Positions 39,827-47,599 of a stretch of DNA of 64,000 bases are shown here, piece after piece. Where the stretch lies: assembly GCF_036865545.1 (NCBI RefSeq), contig NZ_CP142208.1, positions 558,001-622,000 on the forward strand, given 5' to 3'. Every line of letters begins with the position of its first letter. Position 1 is the stretch's first letter. A program made the position numbers and the translations under genes. The notes under the pieces were generated by a model. It searched no databases and was not told where the DNA came from. It saw only the letters and a program-made list of their open reading frames with translations. The stretch is from Erwinia sp. E_sp_B01_1 (GTDB taxonomy: Bacteria > Pseudomonadota > Gammaproteobacteria > Enterobacterales > Enterobacteriaceae).

Positions 39827-39854
39827 AAAAAAGCCACCCGTTCAAAGGTGGCTT
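39827..39854 (-). terminator. Terminator of the original tRNA-Ile2 gene
   Basis: On the minus strand AAGCCACC/GGTGGCTT forms an 8-bp stem followed by a T-run, about 27 bases beyond the tRNA CCA end. It fits the former tRNA transcription unit. Confidence 0.75.
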
Positions 39855-39880
39855 AATATCCTGATTTAACAGGTAAAATT

Positions 39881-39925
39881 TGGTGGCCCCTACTGGACTT
39901 GAACCAGTGACCAAGCGATTATGAG
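39881..39925 (-). other. attL: displaced 3' part of tRNA-Ile2(CAU)
   Basis: These 45 bases on the minus strand equal the 3' portion of the ileX/ileY-type tRNA-Ile2, from CTCATAATCGCTTGG (CAT anticodon arm) through GGTTCAAGTCC (T arm) to GGGGCCACCA. Bases 5' of the anticodon do not continue the tRNA, so only the fragment left by phage integration remains. The integrase gene lies 68 bases away. The intact tRNA should be restored at the right end, outside the window. Coliphage 186 uses the same type of site. Confidence 0.88.
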
Positions 39926-39993
39926 AAGGTTCTGCTAATCAATAAAATCAATGATTTATTATAAAAAACAACCTGTTAGATTGTCATAAATTA

Positions 39994-41025
39994 TCAAGTT
40001 TTATCAGGGTTATTCATTTCTATCGCCATTTTATCGCCACTCCCATCAAGTGGATTCAGCCTTAAAGCCTCTTCTAAATGGTCAGGAGCGAAGTGCGCAT
40101 AGCGCATTGTCATTTTGATATCTGTATGGCCGAGTACTCGTTGCAACACGAGTATATTCCCGCCATTCATCATAAAGTGTGATGCAAAGGTATGGCGTAA
40201 TACGTGGGTAAGTTGTCCTGCAGGCAGTTCGACCCCGGTCCGTTTAAGCGCAGTACGAAAGGCATTATAGCAAGGGTTGAAAAGTTTCCTTTTGCCTTTG
40301 GGTAATTGTTCATAAAGATTATGGCTAATCGGCACAGTACGATTCTTTCTGCCTTTAGTTTTAGTAAAGGTGATTTTGTACTCGGTCAACTGGCTAGGTT
40401 TTAGATCCTGTGCTTCTGACCAGCGTGCGCCTGTGGCCAAACAAATTTTTACCACGCCGCTCAGGTCTACATTATGTTCACACTCTTGCAATAACCTGGC
40501 TATTTGCTCAAGAGTGAGAAAAGCCATCTCTGATTCTTCCGTTCTGAACGGACGCATATTTCTAAGCGGATTTTCGCCTTTCCATTCACCCAGGCGGTTT
40601 AGCTCATTAAAAACTGCTCGAAAATATGATAATTCAAGATTCAGGGTACGAGGTGAAACCTCTTTAACTCTGTTTGAACGTGCATAATCACCTTTAAGCC
40701 TTTTCTCTCTGTAACGTGAGAACATCTGAGCATCGAAATCCCTCGCAAGTGGTTCTCCCATACATTCAAAAGCATGGTGCATTGCGCCCTGACGTCGCAG
40801 GCCATCCTTAAGAGTTATGCCGTGGGCGCTATACCAGGCATCAGCAAGGTCTTTAAGGGTCCTACGGTCTTCTTTTTCTTCCGACCAGGGCGTTTGGATC
40901 ATGTGTTGCTCATAGGCCAGAGCTTCACCCTTCGTCGCAAACTTCTTCCTGATGCGCTTTCCGCCTGCACCATTAGGGTATAGCTCACTAAGCCAGCCGC
41001 CCGCAGGCAGCTTACGGATCGACAT
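39994..41025 (-). CDS. int: Phage integrase, tyrosine recombinase (P2/186 family)
   Basis: The 343-residue recombinase has an N-terminal SAM-like core-binding domain (about 60-155) and a catalytic domain with the Arg in ATGARWSEA, the HxxR box LTHVLRHTF, the third-box histidine in LGHTD and the nucleophile tyrosine in MRYAHF. The first ~50 residues form an arm-binding domain typical of P2 integrases. Its start overlaps the cI stop as TAATG, so int is co-transcribed with the repressor, as in coliphage 186. It lies next to attL. Confidence 0.95.
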   Translation of the reverse strand: MSIRKLPAGGWLSELYPNGAGGKRIRKKFATKGEALAYEQHMIQTPWSEEKEDRRTLKDLADAWYSAHGITLKDGLRRQGAMHHAFECMGEPLARDFDAQMFSRYREKRLKGDYARSNRVKEVSPRTLNLELSYFRAVFNELNRLGEWKGENPLRNMRPFRTEESEMAFLTLEQIARLLQECEHNVDLSGVVKICLATGARWSEAQDLKPSQLTEYKITFTKTKGRKNRTVPISHNLYEQLPKGKRKLFNPCYNAFRTALKRTGVELPAGQLTHVLRHTFASHFMMNGGNILVLQRVLGHTDIKMTMRYAHFAPDHLEEALRLNPLDGSGDKMAIEMNNPDKT

Positions 41026-41603
41026 TAGTTAACCTCGTTATAAATTCCCACTACCCGGCCAAGCATACTTATCTCATCAACAGTACATTCAAACGGGACC
41101 TTACCTCCGGCAACATGAAGGCGTTTGCCCGGAAGCACGGTTAGCTCTCTGATGCTTACAGCGTCATCAATTTTGATAAGCCATGTGCCGTCTGATAAAG
41201 AGGCACTTTTTTCAATTATGTAGGCGTCTGAACCATCGCGTACACACTGTGCGTTAGCGGGTTTTTTAGTAAAGAAATTACCGCTCATGCTCAAAACACC
41301 CATTTCTGAAAGTTTACCTTCACTTAATGTGAATGAGTGAATTTCAATTTGGTTTTCTCTCGCAGGCACGGTTCCCACTTTAGGATCGCCTTGTCCTGTC
41401 ATTAGCCAGCGTATGTCTGCGCCCGTTTCCAGTGAGCAATGCACGGCAAAGTCATAGGACATATTGCCTCGCTTGTAGCGGTTTTGCAGGGTACTGGCTG
41501 CGATACCAAAATGGTTAGCTAACTGGCTTTTCTGTGAAAATCCGTAAACGGTACAGATACGATCCAGCAGTTTTTCATTGTCGAAATTGGTTTCATCTAA
41601 CAT
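41025..41603 (-). CDS. cI: Lysogenic repressor CI, coliphage 186 type
   Basis: From ATG 41603 (MLDETNFDNEKLLDRI) the protein has 192 residues, the length of 186 CI. The HTH is GFSQKSQLANHFGIAASTLQNRY. The C-terminal oligomerisation domain includes SLSDGTWLIKIDDAVSIRELTVLPG and KRLHVAGGKVPFECTVDEI, close to 186 CI. There is no RecA-cleavage Ala-Gly/Ser-Lys arrangement that I can identify, so induction probably needs an antirepressor, as with 186 Tum. The ORF track frame upstream of 41603 is non-homologous. Confidence 0.93.
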   Translation of the reverse strand: MLDETNFDNEKLLDRICTVYGFSQKSQLANHFGIAASTLQNRYKRGNMSYDFAVHCSLETGADIRWLMTGQGDPKVGTVPARENQIEIHSFTLSEGKLSEMGVLSMSGNFFTKKPANAQCVRDGSDAYIIEKSASLSDGTWLIKIDDAVSIRELTVLPGKRLHVAGGKVPFECTVDEISMLGRVVGIYNEVN

Positions 41604-41606
41604 TTT

Positions 41607-41721
41607 ATGGTGACCATTTTTGGTTTGATATGTTGATTGCAACCAATATTGGTGGTAGATTGCCAATATTGAGTGAGCATCAATGACAATGCCTGATAAA
41701 CCTTGAGCATTGATGACAATG
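41607..41721 (+). promoter_or_regulatory. Lytic promoter and repressor/Apl operator region
   Basis: A rightward promoter TTGATT (41633-41638), 17-base spacer, TAGATT (41656-41661) fits sigma70. The perfect palindrome ACCAATATTGGT (41642-41653) lies inside the spacer and a related CCAATATTG follows at 41664. Another palindrome ATGGTGACCAT is at 41607-41617. Two 18-base direct repeats (TGAGCATCAATGACAATG at 41674, TGAGCATTGATGACAATG at 41704) are 30 bases apart. CI is expected on the palindromes and Apl/Cox on the direct repeats (inference). Confidence 0.65.
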
Positions 41722-41746
41722 TTAAACAAAATGGGAATGATGCTTT

Positions 41747-42010
41747 ATGGCTAACGAAATTACAATTATCAAAATCCCTTCTGAAGTTGTTTATCCCAAA
41801 GAGTTTGCACTGCTTGAGCGCGTTTCAATGGCAACTGTCTACCGTTGGACGACTGGCAACAGCCCGCGCTTACCCATCGAAAGACGTGTGATCCGTCCTG
41901 GATGTCAACGTGCTGGCGGTAAGGTTCGTATCCTGTACTTACAGTGGAAAGAAGCACAGGTGCGTAAAGCCTTAGGACATTCCCGTTTTCAAATCATCGT
42001 GGGTGCTTAG
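41747..42010 (+). CDS. Apl/Cox-like excisionase and early-promoter regulator
   Basis: The 87-residue basic protein (MANEITIIKIPSEVVYPKEFALLERVS) is the first gene of the rightward early operon, directly opposite cI. It has the length and helix-turn-helix pattern (FALLERVSMATVYRWTTGNSP) of 186 Apl and P2 Cox, which control the lysogeny switch and direct excision. Direct repeats in the adjacent promoter region are suitable binding targets. Sequence similarity to Cox is modest, so the call depends partly on position. Confidence 0.75.
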   Translation: MANEITIIKIPSEVVYPKEFALLERVSMATVYRWTTGNSPRLPIERRVIRPGCQRAGGKVRILYLQWKEAQVRKALGHSRFQIIVGA

Positions 42011-42035
42011 TTCACTTTAAGTGAATAGGGAAAAT

Positions 42036-42551
42036 ATGGATATGTTTGATTTTCGGGTTTCCACACACAAACACTTCGATGAAGCCTGCCGCCGTTTCGC
42101 GCTAGCTCACAACATGGCTGAACTGGCAAAGAGCGCTGATATGCGTGTGCAAACTTTGCGAAATAAACTGAACCCAGAGCAGCTACATCAGCTAACAATC
42201 ACGGAAATTTTGCTGCTGACTGACATTACAGAAGATGCGACTTTGATCGATGGCATGTTGGCCCAGCTGCAGTGCTTGCCGTGCGTGCCGGTAAATGAAG
42301 TAGCTAACGAAAAGTTGCCAGTTTATGTCATGAAGGCAACTGCAGAAGTAGGACAACTCGCGGCCAGTGCGATCTCTGCTGAGACTTTTTCTAATAGCTG
42401 CAAGCGTAGCCTGATGCAGAACGCAAATACCGGCATTCGTTGCCTTACCCTTGCCGCTCTCACAGTTCAGGCTCGTATCCACGCCAACCCTGCAATGGCT
42501 TCTACGGTAGATGCGATTAGCGGTATCGGCGCAACTATTGGGCTGAGCTGA
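42036..42551 (+). CDS. cII: Phage regulatory protein CII (CP76 family)
   Basis: Starting at ATG 42036, 7 bases after an AGGGA site, the protein has 171 residues, close to 186 CII (169). The HTH lies in ELAKSADMRVQTLRNKLNPEQLHQLTITEIL, the pattern of the phage_CP76/CII family. In 186, CII activates the establishment promoter for cI. A perfect palindrome TTCACT-TTA-AGTGAA (42011-42025) sits just before the ribosome site. An earlier ATG at 42021 lies inside that palindrome and is less likely. Confidence 0.85.
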   Translation: MDMFDFRVSTHKHFDEACRRFALAHNMAELAKSADMRVQTLRNKLNPEQLHQLTITEILLLTDITEDATLIDGMLAQLQCLPCVPVNEVANEKLPVYVMKATAEVGQLAASAISAETFSNSCKRSLMQNANTGIRCLTLAALTVQARIHANPAMASTVDAISGIGATIGLS

Positions 42552-42555
42552 AAAC

Positions 42556-42750
42556 ATGACGGCAATCTCAATGGCTTCTCTGCTTAAACGTCAAAGCCCA
42601 TCAGCGTCATATGGTCACGGCTGGATCATGGGTGAGGGTGGTAAGCGCTGGCATCCTGTACTGAGTGAAAATAAATCTGCTTTTAACGATCAAGAAAGTA
42701 AGAGAGGTAAAACATGGCTATTGAAGCTGACTCCGCACTGGTTGCAATGA
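42556..42750 (+). CDS. Fil-like phage filamentation family protein
   Basis: The 64-residue protein contains MASLLKRQSPSASYGHGWIMG followed by GGKRWHPV, the conserved core of the Fil family found after cII in 186-like phages, where Fil inhibits host cell division. It starts 5 bases after cII and overlaps the next gene by 37 bases. The C-terminus ends KTWLLKLTPHWLQ. The family call is by pattern memory and position. Confidence 0.7.
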   Translation: MTAISMASLLKRQSPSASYGHGWIMGEGGKRWHPVLSENKSAFNDQESKRGKTWLLKLTPHWLQ

Positions 42751-43055
42751 GTATGGGTGCCAGAGCTGCCGGGCTGAATCATGTAGCTGAGGTTCGTTCC
42801 AGATTTTGGGGTGACAACAGCGAAAAAGATATTTCCCGCTTTTTGGATGATATGCGTGATGTAAGGGACATTAATTATCAGGAAAACAAACGGGCGTTAA
42901 GTGCAATTTTTTATCTGGCTCACATTAAAACAGAACGCCACGAGCTTGATTTCAATGAGCTGACTACTGATGAAAGAAACGCGCTTGTCCGTGCTATGAA
43001 CCATTTTCGTGCAGTCGTGAGTTTATTTCCCAAACGATTAACTCTACCTAATTAA
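42714..43055 (+). CDS. DUF5347 family phage protein
   Basis: The 113-residue protein has the DUF5347 blocks RFWGDNSEKDISRFLDDMRDVRDI and ALSAIFYLAHIKTERH and the ending RAMNHFRAVVSLFPKRLTLPN. An AGAGGT ribosome site precedes the ATG. It lies in the early operon of P2/186-like phages. It is a soluble protein whose function is unknown. Confidence 0.82.
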   Translation: MAIEADSALVAMSMGARAAGLNHVAEVRSRFWGDNSEKDISRFLDDMRDVRDINYQENKRALSAIFYLAHIKTERHELDFNELTTDERNALVRAMNHFRAVVSLFPKRLTLPN

Positions 43056-43122
43056 ATAACCCCTTCAGTAAATGACGTTAACCCGTCGGGCATCCCTTTG
43101 CCCGAGTTCAGGAAAAAGAGAA

Positions 43123-43350
43123 ATGAGAAATATCGAAACCCGTAATTTTGACAGTGAAACAGAAGCCCTGACCGCGCTGCTAAACAAGGCCCGTATTGAA
43201 GAACGTAAAGACCGCGCGCTGGCCGTTTCCGATCGTCTGATTGAGCTGGCCGTACATATTCATCAGCAGGATATGAACGGTACCGAGGCCGCCGAACTTA
43301 TCCGCCGTGAAGCTGAGCGTTACACCAATGAATCGCAGGAGCTGCACTAA
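43123..43350 (+). CDS. DUF2732 family phage protein
   Basis: From ATG 43123 the 75-residue protein MRNIETRNFDSETEALTALLNKAR is mostly helical and highly charged, ending HIHQQDMNGTEAAELIRREAERY. This is the DUF2732 pattern of P2-like early operons. The stop overlaps the next start (TAATG at 43350). The longer open frame from 43072 has no ribosome site. Function is unknown. Confidence 0.82.
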   Translation: MRNIETRNFDSETEALTALLNKARIEERKDRALAVSDRLIELAVHIHQQDMNGTEAAELIRREAERYTNESQELH

Positions 43351-43577
43351 TGGCCGATTCAATGGACCTGGTACAGCAGCGCACCGAAGAAATGCTTGCA
43401 CGCAACATTGCTCAGGTCACTCACCGTCTGGTTACGGTCAGTGCCTCTTTCTGTGAAGACTGCGACGCACCGATCCCTGAAGCGCGCCGCCGTGCCGTTC
43501 AGGGCGTTACCCGTTGTGTTGCGTGTCAGCAAATGGCGGAGCGTTTAGAGCAGTATCACAAAGGTGGTTCGGAATGA
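43350..43577 (+). CDS. TraR/DksA-type C4 zinc-finger protein
   Basis: The 75-residue protein carries the TraR/DksA zinc finger CEDCDAPIPEARR...GVTRCVACQ (CxxC, 17 residues, CxxC) behind a short helical N-terminus. Family members bind RNA polymerase in its secondary channel and alter initiation without ppGpp. P2-like phages regularly encode one in the early operon. It overlaps both neighbours by a few bases. Confidence 0.9.
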   Translation: MADSMDLVQQRTEEMLARNIAQVTHRLVTVSASFCEDCDAPIPEARRRAVQGVTRCVACQQMAERLEQYHKGGSE

Positions 43578-43888
43578 GTCTGAAGCAGGTTATTGATGGC
43601 CGTTACGCCATTTCGGTGCAGCAGCAAAAACAGCCGGGCAAGCCCCGGCTTATTGCCCTGGAAAAATCCGCCTGGCGCGATGTGGATGGTGTTCGCAAAC
43701 AGGTTTTTGACGTCATGGCCCTGTATGACAATGAGGTGATGCTGACCCGTGATCTGGTCTCTGACGCTATTGGGCATGAAGTGCTGCGTAAGGGCATGAA
43801 GACCATCAGCAGCTATGTCGCAGAAACCCGCAGGCTGGCAGAGCTGACAGAGCTGGCGCTTGCCGGTTTAAAAGGCACACATGACTGA
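43574..43888 (+). CDS. Hypothetical early phage protein before gene A
   Basis: From ATG 43574 (ATGA overlap with the zinc-finger gene) the protein has 104 residues: MSLKQVIDGRYAISVQQQKQ, then a charged helical part ending ELTELALAGLKGTHD. It overlaps the replication gene by 8 bases. I do not recognise a family. It is small, soluble and co-translated with the early genes. Confidence 0.75.
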   Translation: MSLKQVIDGRYAISVQQQKQPGKPRLIALEKSAWRDVDGVRKQVFDVMALYDNEVMLTRDLVSDAIGHEVLRKGMKTISSYVAETRRLAELTELALAGLKGTHD

Positions 43889-45893
43889 TACCGTGCTGAA
43901 TCCAATGCAGGGTGAATATCACGCCGTTAACCATATGCGGCGTGAGTTTTTTGCGTCCGGCGCGCCGAAAGATATCACCCTGACCGAGCTGAAGCTGTGG
44001 CACAAAGATGCCGCAGACCATAACTGGCGCAGCCAATACCTGCACGACATGCCGGATTTTCTGGCTGGTTATTTTGGTGAACGCTATGCCAGACTGCTGG
44101 GAAATGAAAAGCAGGGTCGCCGTCGGGCCAATACATTTTTACGCCAGACTATTGGCAAAAGTGTATTGCCACGCCTGCAACTGGTTCAGGAGCGATACAA
44201 GCTCTCTGAATCCGCCACATTTGAACTGCCATTTGTTAAGCAACTGCAACGCCTCCCCATGCTGGCTCGTCAGGATATCCGCGATCTGGCATATAAAGTT
44301 GGCATGTTTATGGCTCAAAACGTGGCTGATTTTACCTCTGCTGTAACCCTTCCCGATGATGCTGATGAAGAAGTCATTACCCTGACAGCCTACCGCTATA
44401 TTGCTCAACTCACCGCGCTGACGGGTACTGTTCCGCCTTACTGGTCTGAATTTCAGGCGGGTAAGGGTGTGCTTGCTCTGCGTAAAGCGCAGTCAGGGCT
44501 CTTGCGTATGATGGCCCCGGAGTGGTGGCGGGGTCGCCTTAAAAAGATGCGTGATTTACAGCGTGAGCACATGGCAATAGCAGTGGGGCAGGTGCAGAAA
44601 TCCGCCTCTCCCTATGTATCGCGCAGTACCCTGGCCGAATGGATAGAGCAGAAGAAACGCAACCGGGATTTCTTTAAGCGCTTCGATTTGATCAACAAAG
44701 AAGGGGATCGCATTGCGCTGGATGAAATGGTTAACCGCAGCGTCGCTAACCCGGCGATACGCCGTCGTGAACTTATGACGCGTATGCGTGGCTTTGAGGA
44801 TGTTGCGAATGAAACTGGTTGCGTGGGCGAGTTCTATACGCTGACTGCACCATCAAAATATCATGCGGTTTACAGTCAGGGCGGTTTTATCTCTCAGTGG
44901 AACGGATCAAGCCCGAAAGACACGCAGCGTTACCTGTGTAATGTCTGGTCAAAAATCCGCGCGGCACTTTCGCGTGAAGGCATTCACCTGTTCGGTTTTC
45001 GTGTAGTGGAGCCGCATCATGATGGTACTCCGCACTGGCACATGCTGCTGTTTATGGAGCCTGAACATAAACAACGCGTGTACGACATTATGGCCCGCTA
45101 TGCGCGTGCAGAAGATGCGCACGAGATGACTACCCCTGAAGCACGTAAGGCACGTTTTCATGCTGAAGCTATTGACCCGACAAAGGGCAGCGCCACGGGC
45201 TATATCGCTAAATACATCTCAAAGAACATTGACGGTTACGCGATGGACGGCGAGAAAGACGATGAAACCGGTGCAAACATGCGTGATATGGCGAAAGCCG
45301 TTTCAGCCTGGGCGTCGCGCTGGTCTATACGCCAGTTTCAGCAAATCGGCGGTGCGCCGGTCACGGTGTGGCGTGAATTGCGTCGCCTCAAAGATGCCAG
45401 TCTGCCTGACAGCAAGATGGATGCCGTGCTGGCGTCCGCCTCTGTCGCAAGCTGCTGGGCTTCTTACACTATGGCGCAGGGAGGCCCGCTGGTTGCGCGT
45501 GACGATTTAGTGATACGCCTTTGCTATGAAATCACCGAAATGGGGAATGAATATGCGGAAGACGTACAGCGTGTTAACGGTATCTACTCGCCATTCATTG
45601 CCGGTTCAGAAGTTCTCACGCGTCTGGTCAAGTGGGAAAAGGTCGCCAAACTGGCCGATGCGCCAGCGGAGGCTGCTTTTCATGGCGGCTCTGCCGCCCC
45701 TTGGAGTTCTGTCAATAACTGTACGGGGCTACAGCGCCGACGATTAGAGCTGGAACTTAAAACGAGAGGTTTTGAGGGGAGTGAAGATGAAATCAGGCTG
45801 CTCGTAAGTGGCCGTAGCCTGGATGCAGGAGCAAAAATGCGACTTTTTTACCGGAGTGGACGATTGCAGGAGGATGACTATTGGCAGCAGTAG
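43881..45893 (+). CDS. A: Replication initiation endonuclease (gene A, rolling-circle)
   Basis: The 670-residue protein is the P2/186 A-type initiator. The metal-binding HUH motif is HHDGTPHWHMLLF, and the tyrosine motif GYIAKYISKNIDG provides two candidate nucleophiles four residues apart. FYTLTAPSKYH is also characteristic. It nicks the phage origin, usually inside its own gene, and starts modified rolling-circle replication. Length is close to 186 A (about 694). Confidence 0.93.
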   Translation: MTDTVLNPMQGEYHAVNHMRREFFASGAPKDITLTELKLWHKDAADHNWRSQYLHDMPDFLAGYFGERYARLLGNEKQGRRRANTFLRQTIGKSVLPRLQLVQERYKLSESATFELPFVKQLQRLPMLARQDIRDLAYKVGMFMAQNVADFTSAVTLPDDADEEVITLTAYRYIAQLTALTGTVPPYWSEFQAGKGVLALRKAQSGLLRMMAPEWWRGRLKKMRDLQREHMAIAVGQVQKSASPYVSRSTLAEWIEQKKRNRDFFKRFDLINKEGDRIALDEMVNRSVANPAIRRRELMTRMRGFEDVANETGCVGEFYTLTAPSKYHAVYSQGGFISQWNGSSPKDTQRYLCNVWSKIRAALSREGIHLFGFRVVEPHHDGTPHWHMLLFMEPEHKQRVYDIMARYARAEDAHEMTTPEARKARFHAEAIDPTKGSATGYIAKYISKNIDGYAMDGEKDDETGANMRDMAKAVSAWASRWSIRQFQQIGGAPVTVWRELRRLKDASLPDSKMDAVLASASVASCWASYTMAQGGPLVARDDLVIRLCYEITEMGNEYAEDVQRVNGIYSPFIAGSEVLTRLVKWEKVAKLADAPAEAAFHGGSAAPWSSVNNCTGLQRRRLELELKTRGFEGSEDEIRLLVSGRSLDAGAKMRLFYRSGRLQEDDYWQQ

Positions 45894-46073
45894 TTTTGAC
45901 ACTCTTGATAAAGTGATTACTTCTCCTAGCAGAGGGGGCTTGGAATCAATTTAACTTCGGCTATCCAGCAAAAATCGGCAACCAAAAATTTATAAACTGT
46001 TGGTCCATAACATCTTTAATGAAATGATTTTGCCAGATTAATCCTATGAAAAAGTAAAAAGTGGTTCACAATT

Positions 46074-46107
46074 TGTCAGAAAAATTATACTGTATTTATG
46101 TACAGTA
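46074..46107 (+). promoter_or_regulatory. LexA-controlled promoter
   Basis: TTGTCA (46074-46079), 17 bases, TATGTA (46097-46102) forms a sigma70 promoter overlapped by a perfect SOS box CTGTATTTATGTACAG (46090-46105), extended symmetrically by TA on both sides. The following ORF starts 22 bases after the box. It corresponds in position to the LexA-repressed promoter of 186 that drives the antirepressor gene tum. Confidence 0.88.
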
Positions 46108-46128
46108 TTTAGCGTTGGGGAGGGTAAA

Positions 46129-46320
46129 ATGGCGGATGAATTACAAGAACGGGTAATGATTGAGCGTGTAGAGTTGATAGCTCGGCTGACTACGGAGGGC
46201 GTCTGTAAAGAGCGGGACAGAGAGATTGCATTAAACCTGATTGCCGAGATCGCAGCTAACAATACGCTTTCAGATAGAAATTTTTCGGTCGCTTTTTCGA
46301 CCGTTCCTTGTCAAAAATAG
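46129..46320 (+). CDS. SOS-controlled small phage protein (tum position)
   Basis: The 63-residue protein (MADELQERVMIERVELIARL...) starts after GGGGAGGG and lies directly behind a LexA box. The first ~50 residues are helical and charged; the tail is FSVAFSTVPCQK. In 186 this place is taken by orf95/tum, with Tum (about 146 residues) inactivating CI. This product is much shorter and I see no clear Tum or DinI similarity, so it may be a small antirepressor, an SOS leader gene, or a truncated form. SOS regulation itself is well supported. Confidence 0.7.
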   Translation: MADELQERVMIERVELIARLTTEGVCKERDREIALNLIAEIAANNTLSDRNFSVAFSTVPCQK

Positions 46321-46480
46321 CTTTAGGTAACTGTCAGCAAAACAGGTAAGCAGCCATGCATGCATAAGGTGCATGGTTTTGCATGCATTGATCCCGTCGG
46401 TGGATCCCTTTGAAGGCCTGAGCTGGCGTGGTTCCAGCTGGGTCATGCAACTGCATTAAAAGTGATGCACAAAGCGGGCA

Positions 46481-46499
46481 GGCGTGGCGGGGATAGCAT
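46481..46499 (+). other. cos site (186/P2-type cohesive end)
   Basis: GGCGTGGCGGGGATAGCAT matches the 19-base cohesive end of P2 (GGCGAGGCGGGGAAAGCAC) at 16 of 19 positions, and the following TGCGCGC is also shared. It lies downstream of gene A and the SOS gene, as expected. Upstream, at about 46355-46391, GCATGCAT-type inverted repeats form part of the packaging region. It fixes the left end of the virion chromosome. Confidence 0.85.
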
Positions 46500-46597
46500 T
46501 GCGCGCAACGTAAAGAAACATAATATTTGTAGAGCTATTGCTTAATGTTCAGAATTGTTTAAGAATATTCTTAAGTCACCCTACAGGTATTAATACA

Positions 46598-47599
46598 ATG
46601 AGCATAGTTATCGACAACTCTGGCGAATCGGATAATGAAAATGGTGGATTAACAAATTCCCGAGATATAAATAGTAGCCTTCAAATTTATCAGCAAATGT
46701 ATCAACATATCACTGGTCGTAGTGAAAACATGAAGCAGATTTGCTCAGATAACCTCCTAATCGATATGCAGGAAATTAAGCAGCTTCATTTTAAAATAAA
46801 CCAACTTCGCAATATTCATAATATTATTGCTCAAAACGAAACAGTTACTGTTTTTCATGCCAAAGAAAGGAAGGAGCAATTTACCTCTTTCGAAAAATTT
46901 GAGATTTATAACAGCAGTACTACCAGTCCGACCTTAAATGTTATTTTAAAATATAATTTTGCAATCTTACCTACTGGACGTGTTACGCCAAATCAATACA
47001 CAGTAACTCTAAAAATTAACTCAAGAATAGCATGGCAAAAGCAAATGGAGGAAGATGCCCCACCATTTATGAGAGGGAGATTCATATCCTTCATGCTTGC
47101 AGATGCAGCAGAAATAGATGTAGAGTACGCCGACTATGTCGTTGCTCGTACTTTCATTGAAGCCTTTAAAGAATGGACTGAGGGTTGCTCAAGGGCCTCT
47201 AACTCATTTAATTTAATGAATAAGTTGCAGTTTATTTCTCATTACATACCATCTTTTTTTAAGTTTATATTTTCTTTGTCAATAGTTTTACTGGCTATGA
47301 ATTCCGTTGAACTTTTTGTTAATGAAAGCGCATCACCAGAAAAAATTGCAAAATTTTCAATTATTTTCTTTTCATGCTTTTTTATTTTCTCCTCAGTTGC
47401 AAGGTTTCTTGGTTCAAATATTGAGGGCGTAATTGATAGGTATGTTCCTCTTTCATATTTAAAACTTAATAAAGGCGATGAGAGATTAATTGAAGAATAC
47501 GTTAAGAAGAAAAAGAGAAATTATTGTAAAATGGCATTTAATTTAATTCTGACGTTAGGTCTTGGTATTTTTTCTTCTAAGTTGGCTGATTTGATTTGA
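46598..47599 (+). CDS. Unknown membrane protein, cargo between cos and portal gene
   Basis: From ATG 46598 (MSIVIDNSGESDNENG) the protein has 333 residues; an open frame from 46538 adds 20. The first ~210 residues are soluble and helical, with an Asp/Asn-rich start. Two strong TM helices follow (about residues 238-258, FFKFIFSLSIVLLAMNSVEL, and about 268-290) and a final hydrophobic stretch near the C-terminus (FNLILTLGLGIFSSKL). I recognise no family. The AT-rich composition and location suggest recently acquired cargo. A cytosolic sensor joined to a membrane part would fit an abortive-infection effector, but this is speculative. Confidence 0.65.
   Translation: MSIVIDNSGESDNENGGLTNSRDINSSLQIYQQMYQHITGRSENMKQICSDNLLIDMQEIKQLHFKINQLRNIHNIIAQNETVTVFHAKERKEQFTSFEKFEIYNSSTTSPTLNVILKYNFAILPTGRVTPNQYTVTLKINSRIAWQKQMEEDAPPFMRGRFISFMLADAAEIDVEYADYVVARTFIEAFKEWTEGCSRASNSFNLMNKLQFISHYIPSFFKFIFSLSIVLLAMNSVELFVNESASPEKIAKFSIIFFSCFFIFSSVARFLGSNIEGVIDRYVPLSYLKLNKGDERLIEEYVKKKKRNYCKMAFNLILTLGLGIFSSKLADLI

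Noticed and set aside
39609..39869. An 86-codon plus-strand ORF before the attachment site
   Set aside because: It is the antisense of a decayed minus-strand gene and crosses a terminator; the minus strand reads as better protein.
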